Below are positions 1 to 7,207 of a stretch of DNA of 9,246 bases, one piece after another. Under the pieces are notes generated by a model that worked only from the letters and a program-made list of their open reading frames with translations, was not told the DNA's origin and did no database searches. The number at the start of each line of letters is the position of its first letter. Positions within the stretch are counted from its first letter, which is position 1. Source of the stretch: JAMWZF01 sp041628615 (GTDB taxonomy: Bacteria; Pseudomonadota; Alphaproteobacteria; Rhodobacterales; Rhodobacteraceae). A program made the position numbers and the translations under genes. The stretch lies in NCBI GenBank assembly GCA_041628615.1, contig JBFKOW010000139.1, forward strand, positions 1 through 9,246, in the 5' to 3' direction.

Positions 1-1
1 G

Positions 2-1228
2 GCCGACGAGGCGATCTGCATCGGTCCGCCGCCCTCCTCCGCCTCCTACCTCAATTTCCCGGCGATCATCTCGGCCTGCGAGGTATCCGGCGCGCAGGCG
101 ATCCACCCCGGCTACGGCTTTCTGTCCGAGAACGCGAATTTCGTGCAGGCGGTCGAGGACCACGGCCTGACCTTCATCGGCCCCACCGCCGAGCACATCC
201 GCATCATGGGCGACAAGATCACCGCCAAGGAGACGATGAGGGACCTGGGCGTGCCTTGCGTCCCGGGCTCCGACGGCGGCGTGCCCGACGTGAAATCGGC
301 GCAGACCGTGGCAAAGGAATTCGGCTACCCGGTGATCGTCAAGGCGACCGCCGGCGGCGGGGGCCGCGGCATGAAGCTCGCCCGCTCCGAGACCGAGCTC
401 GAGAACGCGTTCCGCACCGCCCGGTCCGAGGCCAAGGCGGCCTTCGGCAACGACGAGGTCTACATCGAGAAATACCTCACCACCCCGCGCCACATCGAGG
501 TGCAGGTGTTCGGCGACGGCAAGGGCAACGCGGTGCACCTCGGCGAGCGGGACTGCTCGCTCCAGCGCCGCCACCAGAAGGTCTTCGAGGAGGCCCCCGG
601 CCCCGCGATCAGCGCCGAGCAGCGGGCCTAGATCGGCGGCATCTGCGCCAGGGCGGTGGCCGAGATCGGCTATGCCGGCGCTGGCACCATCGAGTTCCTC
701 TACGAAAAGGGCGAGTTCTACTTCATCGAGATGAACACCCGGCTTCAGGTCGAGCATCCGGTGACCGAAGCGATCTTCGGGCAGGATCTCGTGCGCGAGC
801 AGATCCGCGTCGCGGCCGGGCTGCCGCTGTCCTTCTCGCAGGAGGACCTGAAACTCAACGGCCACGCCATCGAGGTGCGGATCAACGCCGAGAAGCTGCC
901 CAACTTCTCGCCCTGCCCCGGCCGGATCACCCAGTTCCACGCCCCCGGCGGGCTGGGCGTGCGGATGGATTCGGCGCTCTACGACGGCTACTCGATCCCG
1001 CCCTACTACGACAGCCTCGTGGGCAAGCTGATCGTCCACGGCCGCGACCGGCCCGAGGCGCTGGCCCGGCTGCGGCGGGCGCTTGGCGAACTGATCGTGG
1101 ACGGCATCGACACCACGATCCCGCTGTTCCACGCGCTGCTGGCGGAACCGGCGGTCCAGTCGGGGGACTACAACATCCACTGGCTCGAGAAGTGGCTGGA
1201 GGCGGGCGGCCCGGGCACGTCGCGCTAG
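2..1228 (+). pseudogene. accC: Biotin carboxylase subunit of acetyl-CoA carboxylase (AccC), 5' end outside window, interrupted by in-frame TAG
   Basis: AccC carboxylates biotin on the carrier protein AccB with ATP and bicarbonate, the first half-reaction of acetyl-CoA carboxylase in fatty acid synthesis. The reading frame is open from the window edge; about 45 N-terminal residues are missing by comparison with E. coli AccC. Family motifs run in order: HPGYGFLSENANF, the glycine-rich ATP-grasp loop KATAGGGGRGM, ERDCSLQRRHQKV, EMNTRLQVEHPVTE (metal ligands and the catalytic Arg, codon at 740-742) and FHAPGGLGVR. A TAG at 629-631 breaks the frame at about residue 255 in E. coli numbering, inside the ATP-grasp domain. 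The same frame then continues with uninterrupted AccC sequence to the normal stop at 1226-1228, so there is no frameshift or deletion. AccC is normally essential, so a sequencing error or very recent mutation is more likely than an old pseudogene. Family identity is certain; functional state is not. Confidence 0.93.
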
Positions 1229-1322
1229 GACGCGGCGGCGCCGGGCCCGCGCCATGCCACGGGCATTGGCATCGCCGCCGGACACGCTAGGGTAGACCCA
1301 ACGCCCGCGCGCCGGAGTCGCC

Positions 1323-1973
1323 GTGAAGGACGAGCTGTTCAGCCTCACGCCCCAGTTGCTGCTCAAGGCCTATGCCGCGGGCATCTTCCCGATGTCCGAG
1401 GGACGCACCGATCCGGCGGTGTTCTGGGTCGATCCCAAGCGCCGGGGCGTGCTGCCGCTCGACGGGATACGGATCTCGCGGTCGCTCGCTAGGCGGCTGC
1501 GGCGCGGCGGCTACGCGATCACCTTCGATACGGATTTTGCCGGAGTGGTGGCGGGCTGCGCCGCCCGGGACGAGACCTGGATCAGCGACACCATCGCCCG
1601 GCTCTACCACCAGCTGCACAAGATGAACTACGCCCATTCGGTGGAGGTCTGGATCGACGGCGCGCTGGCGGGCGGGGTCTACGGCGTGGCGCTCGGCGGG
1701 GCGTTCTTCGGCGAGAGCATGTTCTCGCACCGCACCGACGCCTCGAAGATCGCGCTGGTGTTCCTGCTCGACCGGCTGCGGGCCGGCGGCTTCACCCTGT
1801 TCGACACCCAGTTCATCACCCCCCACCTCGCCCGGCTGGGCGCGGTCGAGATCAGCCGGCGGGACTACCACGCCCGGCTCGAGGCGGCGTTGCAGGTCCG
1901 GGCGGCGTTCCACCGGCAGGGGCCGGTGCCACCGGTTCAGGAGGTGCTGCAGCGCAGCGGCCAGACGTCGTAG
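1323..1973 (+). CDS. aat: Leucyl/phenylalanyl-tRNA--protein transferase
   Basis: Aat is a cytoplasmic enzyme that transfers Leu or Phe from aminoacyl-tRNA to proteins with N-terminal Arg or Lys, creating bacterial N-degrons read by ClpS for ClpAP degradation. The 216-residue product is of normal family length. Conserved blocks are visible in order: LLKAYAAGIFPM near the N-terminus, FWVDPKRRGVLPL, TWISDTI, HSVEVW, GGVYGVALGGAFFGESMFS, ASKIAL and LFDTQFITPHLARLGAVEI. The start is GTG at 1323, preceded by GGAG at 1314-1317 with a 5-nt spacer. It lies 94 bp downstream of accC on the same strand, so cotranscription with accC is plausible. Its last 37 bp overlap the convergent DUF2155 gene. No key motif appears to be missing. 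Confidence 0.95.
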   Translation: MKDELFSLTPQLLLKAYAAGIFPMSEGRTDPAVFWVDPKRRGVLPLDGIRISRSLARRLRRGGYAITFDTDFAGVVAGCAARDETWISDTIARLYHQLHKMNYAHSVEVWIDGALAGGVYGVALGGAFFGESMFSHRTDASKIALVFLLDRLRAGGFTLFDTQFITPHLARLGAVEISRRDYHARLEAALQVRAAFHRQGPVPPVQEVLQRSGQTS

Positions 1974-2314
1974 CGCGGGTGATCCAGCGGGTTGAGTGCC
2001 GGCGAGGAGGCGATCATCCAGCCCTCGAAGACCGGATCCGCCTGCCCCCTGTAAAAGATCGTCAGCAGCGCGTAGGCATTGCCCGCGGGGTTTCCCGCCG
2101 GATACCGGCACTCGGCGAGCCGGATCTCCAGCAGGCCCACCTCGGCCCGGCCGCGTTCCGGGATCGTCACGTCGCGGACCGAGCCGGTGATCTTGTCGAG
2201 CACCCGGATCTCGCCCTCGGGACCGTTCACCACCTCCTGCGCCGCGGCCGGTGGCGCCGCCGCGGAAAGGACCGCGGCGACGAACGCGGCGATGATGCCA
2301 CGCCCGCGGATCAC
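1937..2314 (-). CDS. Secreted DUF2155 domain-containing protein
   Basis: This is a small exported protein of the DUF2155 family, which is typical of alphaproteobacteria and has no assigned biochemical role known to me. The 125-residue product has a clear signal peptide: MIRGRG, a hydrophobic stretch at about residues 7-20, and an Ala-rich AAA|Q cleavage site near residue 25. The mature part carries the family signature FEGWMIASSPALNPLDHPRY followed by DVWPLRC. Cys69 and Cys122 could form a disulfide in the periplasm. The start is GTG at 2314, supported by GGAGGG just upstream and by the position of the signal peptide. The gene runs opposite to aat and overlaps its 3' end by 37 bp. The NDUFA12 gene lies about 100 bp upstream on the same strand, so one transcript may cover both. 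Confidence 0.88.
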   Translation of the reverse strand: MIRGRGIIAAFVAAVLSAAAPPAAAQEVVNGPEGEIRVLDKITGSVRDVTIPERGRAEVGLLEIRLAECRYPAGNPAGNAYALLTIFYRGQADPVFEGWMIASSPALNPLDHPRYDVWPLRCSTS

Positions 2315-2412
2315 GGCCGGCCCTCCGCCGCGGCGGCGGCGGTCGCCGGGGTCGGCCCCTCGATCGGGCGGTCACGCATCGGGCGGTTCATTCCTCCGGC
2401 GGCGCGGCGGCG

Positions 2413-2826
2413 TCACTCGGGCTGCCAGGCGTCGTAGTCGCGGCGCTCCTTCGGCCCCTCGGGCCGGCGGATCGAGCCCTGCGGCGCGTAGGCGGCGGCT
2501 GTCCCGGTCAGGTTCGGGACATGGTTCTTTTCCCAGTCCTTGCGGGGCAGCGGCGCCTCGGACGGCGGCGTGTCCCACGTCCGGTGCAGCCATCCATGCC
2601 AGTCCGGCGGCACCCGGCTGGCCTCGGCCTCGCCGTTGTAGATGACCCAGCGCTTCGAATCGTCGGCGGTGCGGTAGTAGATGTTGCCCTCGGCGTCCTC
2701 GCCCACCTTCACGCCCTTGCGCCAGGTGAAGAACTGGGTGCCGTAGGTCTGACCCTGCCACCAGGTGAAGATGCGGCTGAGGGCTGTGCCCTTGCCGGCG
2801 GCGTTGTTGGTCCGGTCTGCGGTCAT
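2413..2826 (-). CDS. NADH:ubiquinone oxidoreductase accessory subunit, NDUFA12 family
   Basis: The product is the bacterial homologue of the mitochondrial complex I accessory subunit NDUFA12 (B17.2), a soluble subunit on the cytoplasmic arm of respiratory NADH dehydrogenase. Recognisable family sequence: IFTWWQGQTYGTQFFTWRKG, VGEDAEGNIYYR, RRWVIYNGEAEASRVPP (here KRWVIYNGEAEASRVPP), WHGWLH, PNLTGTAAAY and a C-terminal DYDAW. No membrane segment is present. I chose the ATG at 2826 (137 residues) because GGAG stands 6 nt upstream. A longer form from ATG 2856 (147 residues) is open but has no convincing ribosome-binding site. The gene is away from the nuo operon, as is usual for this subunit in alphaproteobacteria. 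It lies between a ridA-like gene and the DUF2155 gene on the same strand. Confidence 0.9.
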   Translation of the reverse strand: MTADRTNNAAGKGTALSRIFTWWQGQTYGTQFFTWRKGVKVGEDAEGNIYYRTADDSKRWVIYNGEAEASRVPPDWHGWLHRTWDTPPSEAPLPRKDWEKNHVPNLTGTAAAYAPQGSIRRPEGPKERRDYDAWQPE

Positions 2827-2913
2827 GGCCTGCTCCGTCGCTTGCGTCCCCGTCATGCCCCAAGCCGCCGCCGCCGTCCAGTCACCAGCGGTCCGCGGCG
2901 GGGCGCCAGCCGG

Positions 2914-3327
2914 TCATGGCGCGGGCCCCGGCCCGGCCTCGGCACCGGCGCCGGGCAGCCGGGCGGTGACTTCGATCTCGATCTTCATTTCCGGCTCCTG
3001 CAGCCCGGCGACGATCATCGTCGCGGCGGGGCGCACCGTGCCGAAGGCGGCCGAGGTCACCTCCCAGCAGGCCGGCCAGTCGGCCGGGTCGGTCAGGATG
3101 TAGCGGACCCGGACCACGTCGGCCAGGGTCGCGCCCGCCTCTTTCAGCGCGTTTTCAATGGTCTGCAGGGCATTCCTCGCCTGCTCTACGACGGAGCCGG
3201 GCATCGTCATCGTGGCGTAGTCGTAGCCGGTGGTCCCGGCGACGAAGACCCAGCCATCGCAGACCACCGCCCGGCTGTAGCCGATACGGGCCTCGAACGG
3301 CGATCCGGTGGAGATCAGGCGGCGCAT
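2914..3327 (-). CDS. RidA (YjgF/UK114) family protein lacking the catalytic arginine
   Basis: The 137-residue product has the Rid fold signature: CDGWVFVAGTTG near residue 23, then VVEQARNALQTIENALKEAG (about 46-65), DVVRVRYILTD (about 70-80) and a C-terminal strand VRPAATMIVAG...MKIEIEVTA. Archetypal RidA trimers hydrolyse reactive enamine/imine intermediates made by PLP enzymes, using an Arg (Arg105 in E. coli) in a PARS motif. Here the equivalent residue is Ala102 in RPAAT, while the following acidic position (Glu117) is kept. Imine deaminase activity is therefore doubtful, and the protein belongs with the divergent Rid subfamilies of unknown activity. A Gly/Ala/Pro-rich tail ends the protein. 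The start is ATG 3327 with AAGGG immediately upstream. It is separated from NDUFA12 by about 90 bp, and it may share a transcript with it. Confidence 0.87.
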   Translation of the reverse strand: MRRLISTGSPFEARIGYSRAVVCDGWVFVAGTTGYDYATMTMPGSVVEQARNALQTIENALKEAGATLADVVRVRYILTDPADWPACWEVTSAAFGTVRPAATMIVAGLQEPEMKIEIEVTARLPGAGAEAGPGPAP

Positions 3328-3350
3328 GATCCCTTGCTAGCGCGGACACG

Positions 3351-3374
3351 CGCGGCGGGCAATGACCCGCCGCG
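3351..3374 (-). terminator. GC-rich perfect hairpin, candidate terminator of the cupin/membrane-protein operon
   Basis: The sequence is a perfect 9-bp inverted repeat, CGCGGCGGG and CCCGCCGCG, around a 6-nt loop. It begins 16 nt downstream of the membrane-protein stop codon and lies upstream of the ridA-like gene, where a terminator would be expected. No U-tract follows on the - strand, so it is not a textbook Rho-independent terminator. It could instead stabilise an mRNA 3' end or assist Rho-dependent termination. Confidence 0.4.
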
Positions 3375-3390
3375 GCGACGATGCGCGCGG

Positions 3391-3795
3391 TCACTCGGCC
3401 GGGTGCGCGGCGCCCCGGACCTGCCCCGAACCGGCCCCGTGGCGCAGCACCGTGACCACGAAAAGCGCCATTGTCAGGATCGCCAGCACCGACCCGACCT
3501 TGGCGAGCGCCTCGGTCCGCCCGGTGATCGCCAGCACGATGCCCGGTGTGATCACCAGCACCGCCAGCACCGCGATCGCGAAATGCGCCGCCGCCAGCCG
3601 GGACGCCGCCGCCGCCGGGGTGAGGGCATAGTAGCTGCCGAACACCGACATCGCGACGAAGCCGATCAGGTTCAGGTGGCCATGCGCGGGCGAAAGGCTG
3701 TGATCGTGGCTCGCCGACATCTGGATGCCCCAGGCCATGCCCGCGAGGGCGAACAGGCCGGCGGCGGCGAAGAACAGGGTGGGTATGGATCTCAT
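3391..3795 (-). CDS. Four-helix integral membrane protein with a heme-copper-oxidase-like HxH motif
   Basis: The 134-residue hydrophobic protein has four predicted membrane segments at about residues 5-26, 40-58, 68-90 and 97-117. Between helices 1 and 2 lies SPAHGHLNLIGFVAMSVFG, with His38 and His40. This resembles the paired-histidine heme-ligand helix of subunit I in cbb3 oxidases and NorB nitric-oxide reductases, and short proteins of this type are sometimes annotated as cytochrome-c-oxidase-like. His71 in helix 3 is a further candidate ligand. The protein is far too short to be an oxidase, and heme or metal binding is inference. The start is ATG 3795, preceded by GGGAG with a 7-nt spacer. 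This ATG overlaps the cupin stop codon (ATGA), so translation is probably coupled to the cupin. Function is unknown. Confidence 0.82.
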   Translation of the reverse strand: MRSIPTLFFAAAGLFALAGMAWGIQMSASHDHSLSPAHGHLNLIGFVAMSVFGSYYALTPAAAASRLAAAHFAIAVLAVLVITPGIVLAITGRTEALAKVGSVLAILTMALFVVTVLRHGAGSGQVRGAAHPAE

Positions 3796-4259
3796 GTGTC
3801 GTCTCCCGTCGAATCGGGGGCCATGGGCGGCCCGGTGAAGGTCAGGTGAAAGCGGCCGGCGATGGCGGCGATCTCGGCCATGTCGTCCGGGATCCGGAAT
3901 CCGCCGGCGGCCATCTCGGCGAAGAAGCCCTCGAAGCCGCCCGGCGTCAGAAGCACCAGGTGCCGGCCCGGCGCGTCGTCGGTGACGCGGAAGGTGTGCT
4001 CGGCGCCGCGCGGGACGAAGGCGGCTTCTCCCGGAGAGCGGGCGAAGCGGAGGCCGTCGACCCAGAACTCGGCGTCGCCGGACAGGAGGACGAAGGTCTC
4101 GTCGGCGTCGTGATGAACGTGCCGCGGCGGGCCGGACCCCGGCGGCGACACGGTTTCCATCACCGACAGAGCGCCTCCGGTTTCGGCGGCCGAAAGAAGC
4201 GTCCGGTATTGCACGCCTTGCCACGTCACGGTGCCGGGGCCGAGGGATGTCTGTTTCAT
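3792..4259 (-). CDS. Cupin domain-containing protein
   Basis: This is a small single-domain cupin of 155 residues, a double-stranded beta-helix fold used by metal-dependent dioxygenases, isomerases and sugar- or ligand-binding proteins. The first cupin motif is RHVHHDADETFVLLSG, with His47, His49 and Glu54 as metal ligands. The second is the stretch FVPRGAEHTFR, which supplies His88. All four usual ligands are present, so a bound divalent metal is likely. The C-terminal part (GGFEGFFAEM onward) is common in this cupin_2 type. The start is ATG 4259, with GAGGA 5 nt upstream. The gene is first in a two-gene unit with the membrane protein, which it overlaps by ATGA, and is divergent from a LysR regulator that probably controls it. 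The substrate cannot be deduced. Confidence 0.9.
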   Translation of the reverse strand: MKQTSLGPGTVTWQGVQYRTLLSAAETGGALSVMETVSPPGSGPPRHVHHDADETFVLLSGDAEFWVDGLRFARSPGEAAFVPRGAEHTFRVTDDAPGRHLVLLTPGGFEGFFAEMAAGGFRIPDDMAEIAAIAGRFHLTFTGPPMAPDSTGDDT

Positions 4260-4370
4260 CGTTTCCTCATGGGGTTCGGGAGGGAAACGAAAGCGCCTTC
4301 ATGGACACCAAGGCTAGCAGCCGTTAACACATACGAAAAATCGATTGTTCTTATAGATGGAATTGATAGC
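4260..4370. promoter_or_regulatory. AT-rich divergent control region between the cupin unit and the LysR gene
   Basis: These 111 bp must contain promoters for both divergent genes. From about 4321 the base composition becomes strikingly AT-rich compared with the rest of the window. An imperfect inverted repeat, ATCGATT (4340-4346) and AATTGAT (4361-4367) with a 14-bp spacer, has one mismatch between its arms. It is a candidate LysR operator, as these regulators usually bind dyads between themselves and a divergent target. TTAACA at 4324-4329 and TATAGAT at 4352-4358 look promoter-like but are not well spaced with each other, so I do not assign a transcription start. Confidence 0.5.
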
Positions 4371-5321
4371 ATGAATTTGGCCACATTCGACCTGAACCTC
4401 CTGCGGGTGCTCGACGCGCTGCTGGCCGAGCCGTCCACGGTCCGCGCCGGGGCGCGCATCGGCCTGTCGCAGCCCGCGGTGTCGGCGGCGCTGGGACGGC
4501 TTCGGGCGGCGTTCGACGACGAACTGTTCTTCCGCCGGGGACAGGGACTGGCCCCCACCGATTTCGCGCTGGCGCTGCGGGACCCGGTGCGCGAGGTGCT
4601 GGAGCGGGTCGAGGGGATGCTGACCGCGCCGGCAGCCTTCGACGCCCGCGCGGCCGAGACCCGCTTCGTCATCTCCGGCAGCGACTTCTTCGCCGAGATG
4701 CTGATGCCCGAGCTTGCCCGGCGCCTCGCGCGGCGCGCGCCCGGGGTCCGCGTTCATCTCGTCGACCGGGTGCCTGACGGACAGTTCGGCGCGCTCGAAA
4801 GCCGCGAGGTGGACCTTGCGCTGACGCGTCTGGCCGGCCTGCCCGGATGGGTCGGGTCCGAACCCGCCTTCACCTCGACCTTCGTCGCCATCGCGCGGCG
4901 CGGCCACCCCCGGCTGGAACGGGCCGGGGTGGCGCCCGGCGCGGTGCTGCCGCTCGACCTGTTCTGCGACATTGGACAGGTGATGTTCTCGCCCGAGGGC
5001 CGTACCGCGGCTCTGGCGGACGCCGCGCTCGCGCGCATCGGGCGGCGCCGGCGGGTGGTGATGACCCTGCCGGTCTTCTCCGGGGTCTACCGGGCAGTGG
5101 CGACCTCGGATCTCGTGGCGATGCTGCCCGCGGCGCTGGCGCGGTCGGTCGCCGGTTCCGCGGGACTGGACATCTACAAGCTGCCGATGCCGGTGCCGCC
5201 GGCGCGGCTGGGCATGGTCTGGCACCGCGGGGCGACGGCCGATCCGGGGCTGGCCTGGCTGCGGGCGCAGGTCCGGGCCATCCTCGAGCCGCTCGACGAA
5301 GGCGGCGCGGCGGATCAGTGA
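4371..5321 (+). CDS. LysR-family transcriptional regulator (NodD/NahR-like type)
   Basis: The product is a 316-residue LysR-type regulator of typical length. The N-terminal winged helix-turn-helix covers about residues 5-65: FDLNLLRVLDALLAEPSTV, then the recognition segment GLSQPAVSAALGRLR and the wing FFRRGQGLAPT. This order and wording are characteristic of the NodD/NahR/LeuO-like branch. The remainder is the periplasmic-binding-protein-like effector domain, starting near RFVISGSDFFAEMLMPEL. The start is ATG 4371, where the family N-terminus begins, although the frame stays open far upstream. The Shine-Dalgarno is weak (GGA about 9 nt away). The gene is divergent from the cupin/membrane-protein pair, its likely target. 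The effector is unknown. Its last 7 bp overlap the convergent gene that follows. Confidence 0.93.
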   Translation: MNLATFDLNLLRVLDALLAEPSTVRAGARIGLSQPAVSAALGRLRAAFDDELFFRRGQGLAPTDFALALRDPVREVLERVEGMLTAPAAFDARAAETRFVISGSDFFAEMLMPELARRLARRAPGVRVHLVDRVPDGQFGALESREVDLALTRLAGLPGWVGSEPAFTSTFVAIARRGHPRLERAGVAPGAVLPLDLFCDIGQVMFSPEGRTAALADAALARIGRRRRVVMTLPVFSGVYRAVATSDLVAMLPAALARSVAGSAGLDIYKLPMPVPPARLGMVWHRGATADPGLAWLRAQVRAILEPLDEGGAADQ

Positions 5322-5707
5322 ATGACGCCGGGCCCTTGTTCCCGGCGGTCGACCCAGTCGCGGAAGGCGGCATAGCCGGCGCGGTTCGCGCTGACCCGCT
5401 CGGCCGCCGCCAGCGACTCGTAGCGGTCAAGCGTCATCCCCGGCAGGAAGGACAGCTTCAGTTCGAGAAAGGCGCGGGCGCAGAGGGCGGCCTCGCCGGG
5501 CGACAGCACCGACCGGCGCGCCGCCTGCGAACAGCCGTCGTGGATGGCGAAAAGCTCCATCCTCGACAACTCGGAAACCTCGCCGCCGCCGCCCTTTGCG
5601 CCGGGGCCCGCCTGAGGCGGATCGGCGGTTTCCTCGGCCGATAGCGGGCCGCTCCCCCCGACAAGGAGACCGATGCAAACGACGGTGGTCTGACAAACAT
5701 GGGGCAT
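5315..5707 (-). CDS. Small secreted protein of unknown function
   Basis: I do not recognise the family. The 130-residue product starts with a probable signal peptide: short N-region, hydrophobic VVCIGLLVGG at about 9-18, and a cleavage site LSA|EE near residue 24. A Gly/Pro-rich linker (about 29-42) follows, then a helical-looking domain containing HDGCSQAARRSVLSPGEAAL and RAFLELKLSFLPGM. Cys59 and Cys76 are the only cysteines of the mature protein and could form a periplasmic disulfide. I chose ATG 5707 because GGAGGGGAGGG stands about 6 nt upstream. A longer start at GTG/ATG 5752 would add 15 charged residues before the signal peptide. It is downstream of clpX on the same strand but beyond a hairpin, so it probably has its own promoter. 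Confidence 0.68.
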   Translation of the reverse strand: MPHVCQTTVVCIGLLVGGSGPLSAEETADPPQAGPGAKGGGGEVSELSRMELFAIHDGCSQAARRSVLSPGEAALCARAFLELKLSFLPGMTLDRYESLAAAERVSANRAGYAAFRDWVDRREQGPGVIH

Positions 5708-5743
5708 CACGAACCCTCCCCTCCTGGTTACGAACCGGCTTGC

Positions 5744-5761
5744 CCGGCCCAAGCTGGCCGG
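5744..5761 (-). repeat. Short perfect inverted repeat between clpX and the small secreted protein gene
   Basis: CCGGCC and GGCCGG are separated by a 6-nt loop. The repeat lies just beyond the larger clpX hairpin and about 37 nt upstream of the start of the small secreted protein. It could be a second part of the termination region or a structure in the leader of the next gene. A stem this short is easily found by chance in DNA of this GC content. Confidence 0.3.
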
Positions 5762-5767
5762 AACGAC

Positions 5768-5797
5768 GAACGCGGCCCCGTCGCCGGCGCCGCGTTC
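5768..5797 (-). terminator. Candidate transcription terminator of clpX
   Basis: A perfect 9-bp inverted repeat, GAACGCGGC and GCCGCGTTC, encloses a 12-nt GC-rich loop and begins 36 nt after the clpX stop codon. On the - strand it is followed by GTCGTTCC, a poor U-tract, so efficiency is uncertain. Position and stem length favour a terminator separating clpX from the small secreted protein gene. Confidence 0.45.
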
Positions 5798-5833
5798 CCA
5801 TCAAGTCGGTCCGCCGCGATGGGCGGGGCGGGA

Positions 5834-7096
<1,263 letters not shown>

Positions 7097-7138
7097 CGAT
7101 TCAACCTACCGGCCCCGGCGGACCGTCCTTTGTCGCAA

Positions 7139-7163
7139 CTGCCCTTCTGCCACCCTAGGGCAG
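7139..7163 (-). repeat. Stem-loop in the clpP-clpX intergenic region
   Basis: CTGCCCT (7139-7145) and AGGGCAG (7157-7163) form a 7-bp stem with an 11-nt loop, about 43 nt upstream of the clpX start and 45 nt after the clpP stop. No U-tract follows on the - strand. It might attenuate or process the clpP-clpX transcript, giving the two subunits different levels, but a chance repeat cannot be excluded. Confidence 0.35.
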
Positions 7164-7207
7164 CCGGACAGGGGTCACAATCCGAAAATCGCCCGGAAGT
7201 TGCCCGG

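Noticed and set aside
629..631. TAG read as pyrrolysine or another recoded amino acid
   Set aside because: Nothing in AccC calls for pyrrolysine, the organism type does not suggest that system, and no recoding element is visible.
1254..1272. Small inverted repeat ATGCCA/TGGCAT between accC and aat as a terminator
   Set aside because: The stem is only 6 bp with overlapping alternatives and no U-tract, and accC and aat may be cotranscribed.
256..1290. Long open frame in another phase across accC that passes the amber codon
   Set aside because: Its translation is an Arg/Gly/Pro-rich shadow without domains; the AccC frame is the real one on both sides of the TAG.
3796..4224. Extended N-terminus of the four-helix membrane protein
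   Set aside because: The upstream part is an Arg-rich out-of-frame reading of the cupin gene; ATG 3795 gives a proper first membrane helix and has a ribosome-binding site.
4340..4367. Classical nod-box (ATC-N9-GAT) for the NodD-like regulator
   Set aside because: ATC and GAT triplets are present but not at the N9 spacing, so only an imperfect dyad is claimed.
3846..4370. N-terminal extension of the LysR protein by about 175 residues
   Set aside because: The extension would run antisense through the cupin gene and the promoter region, and LysR proteins begin where ATG 4371 lies.
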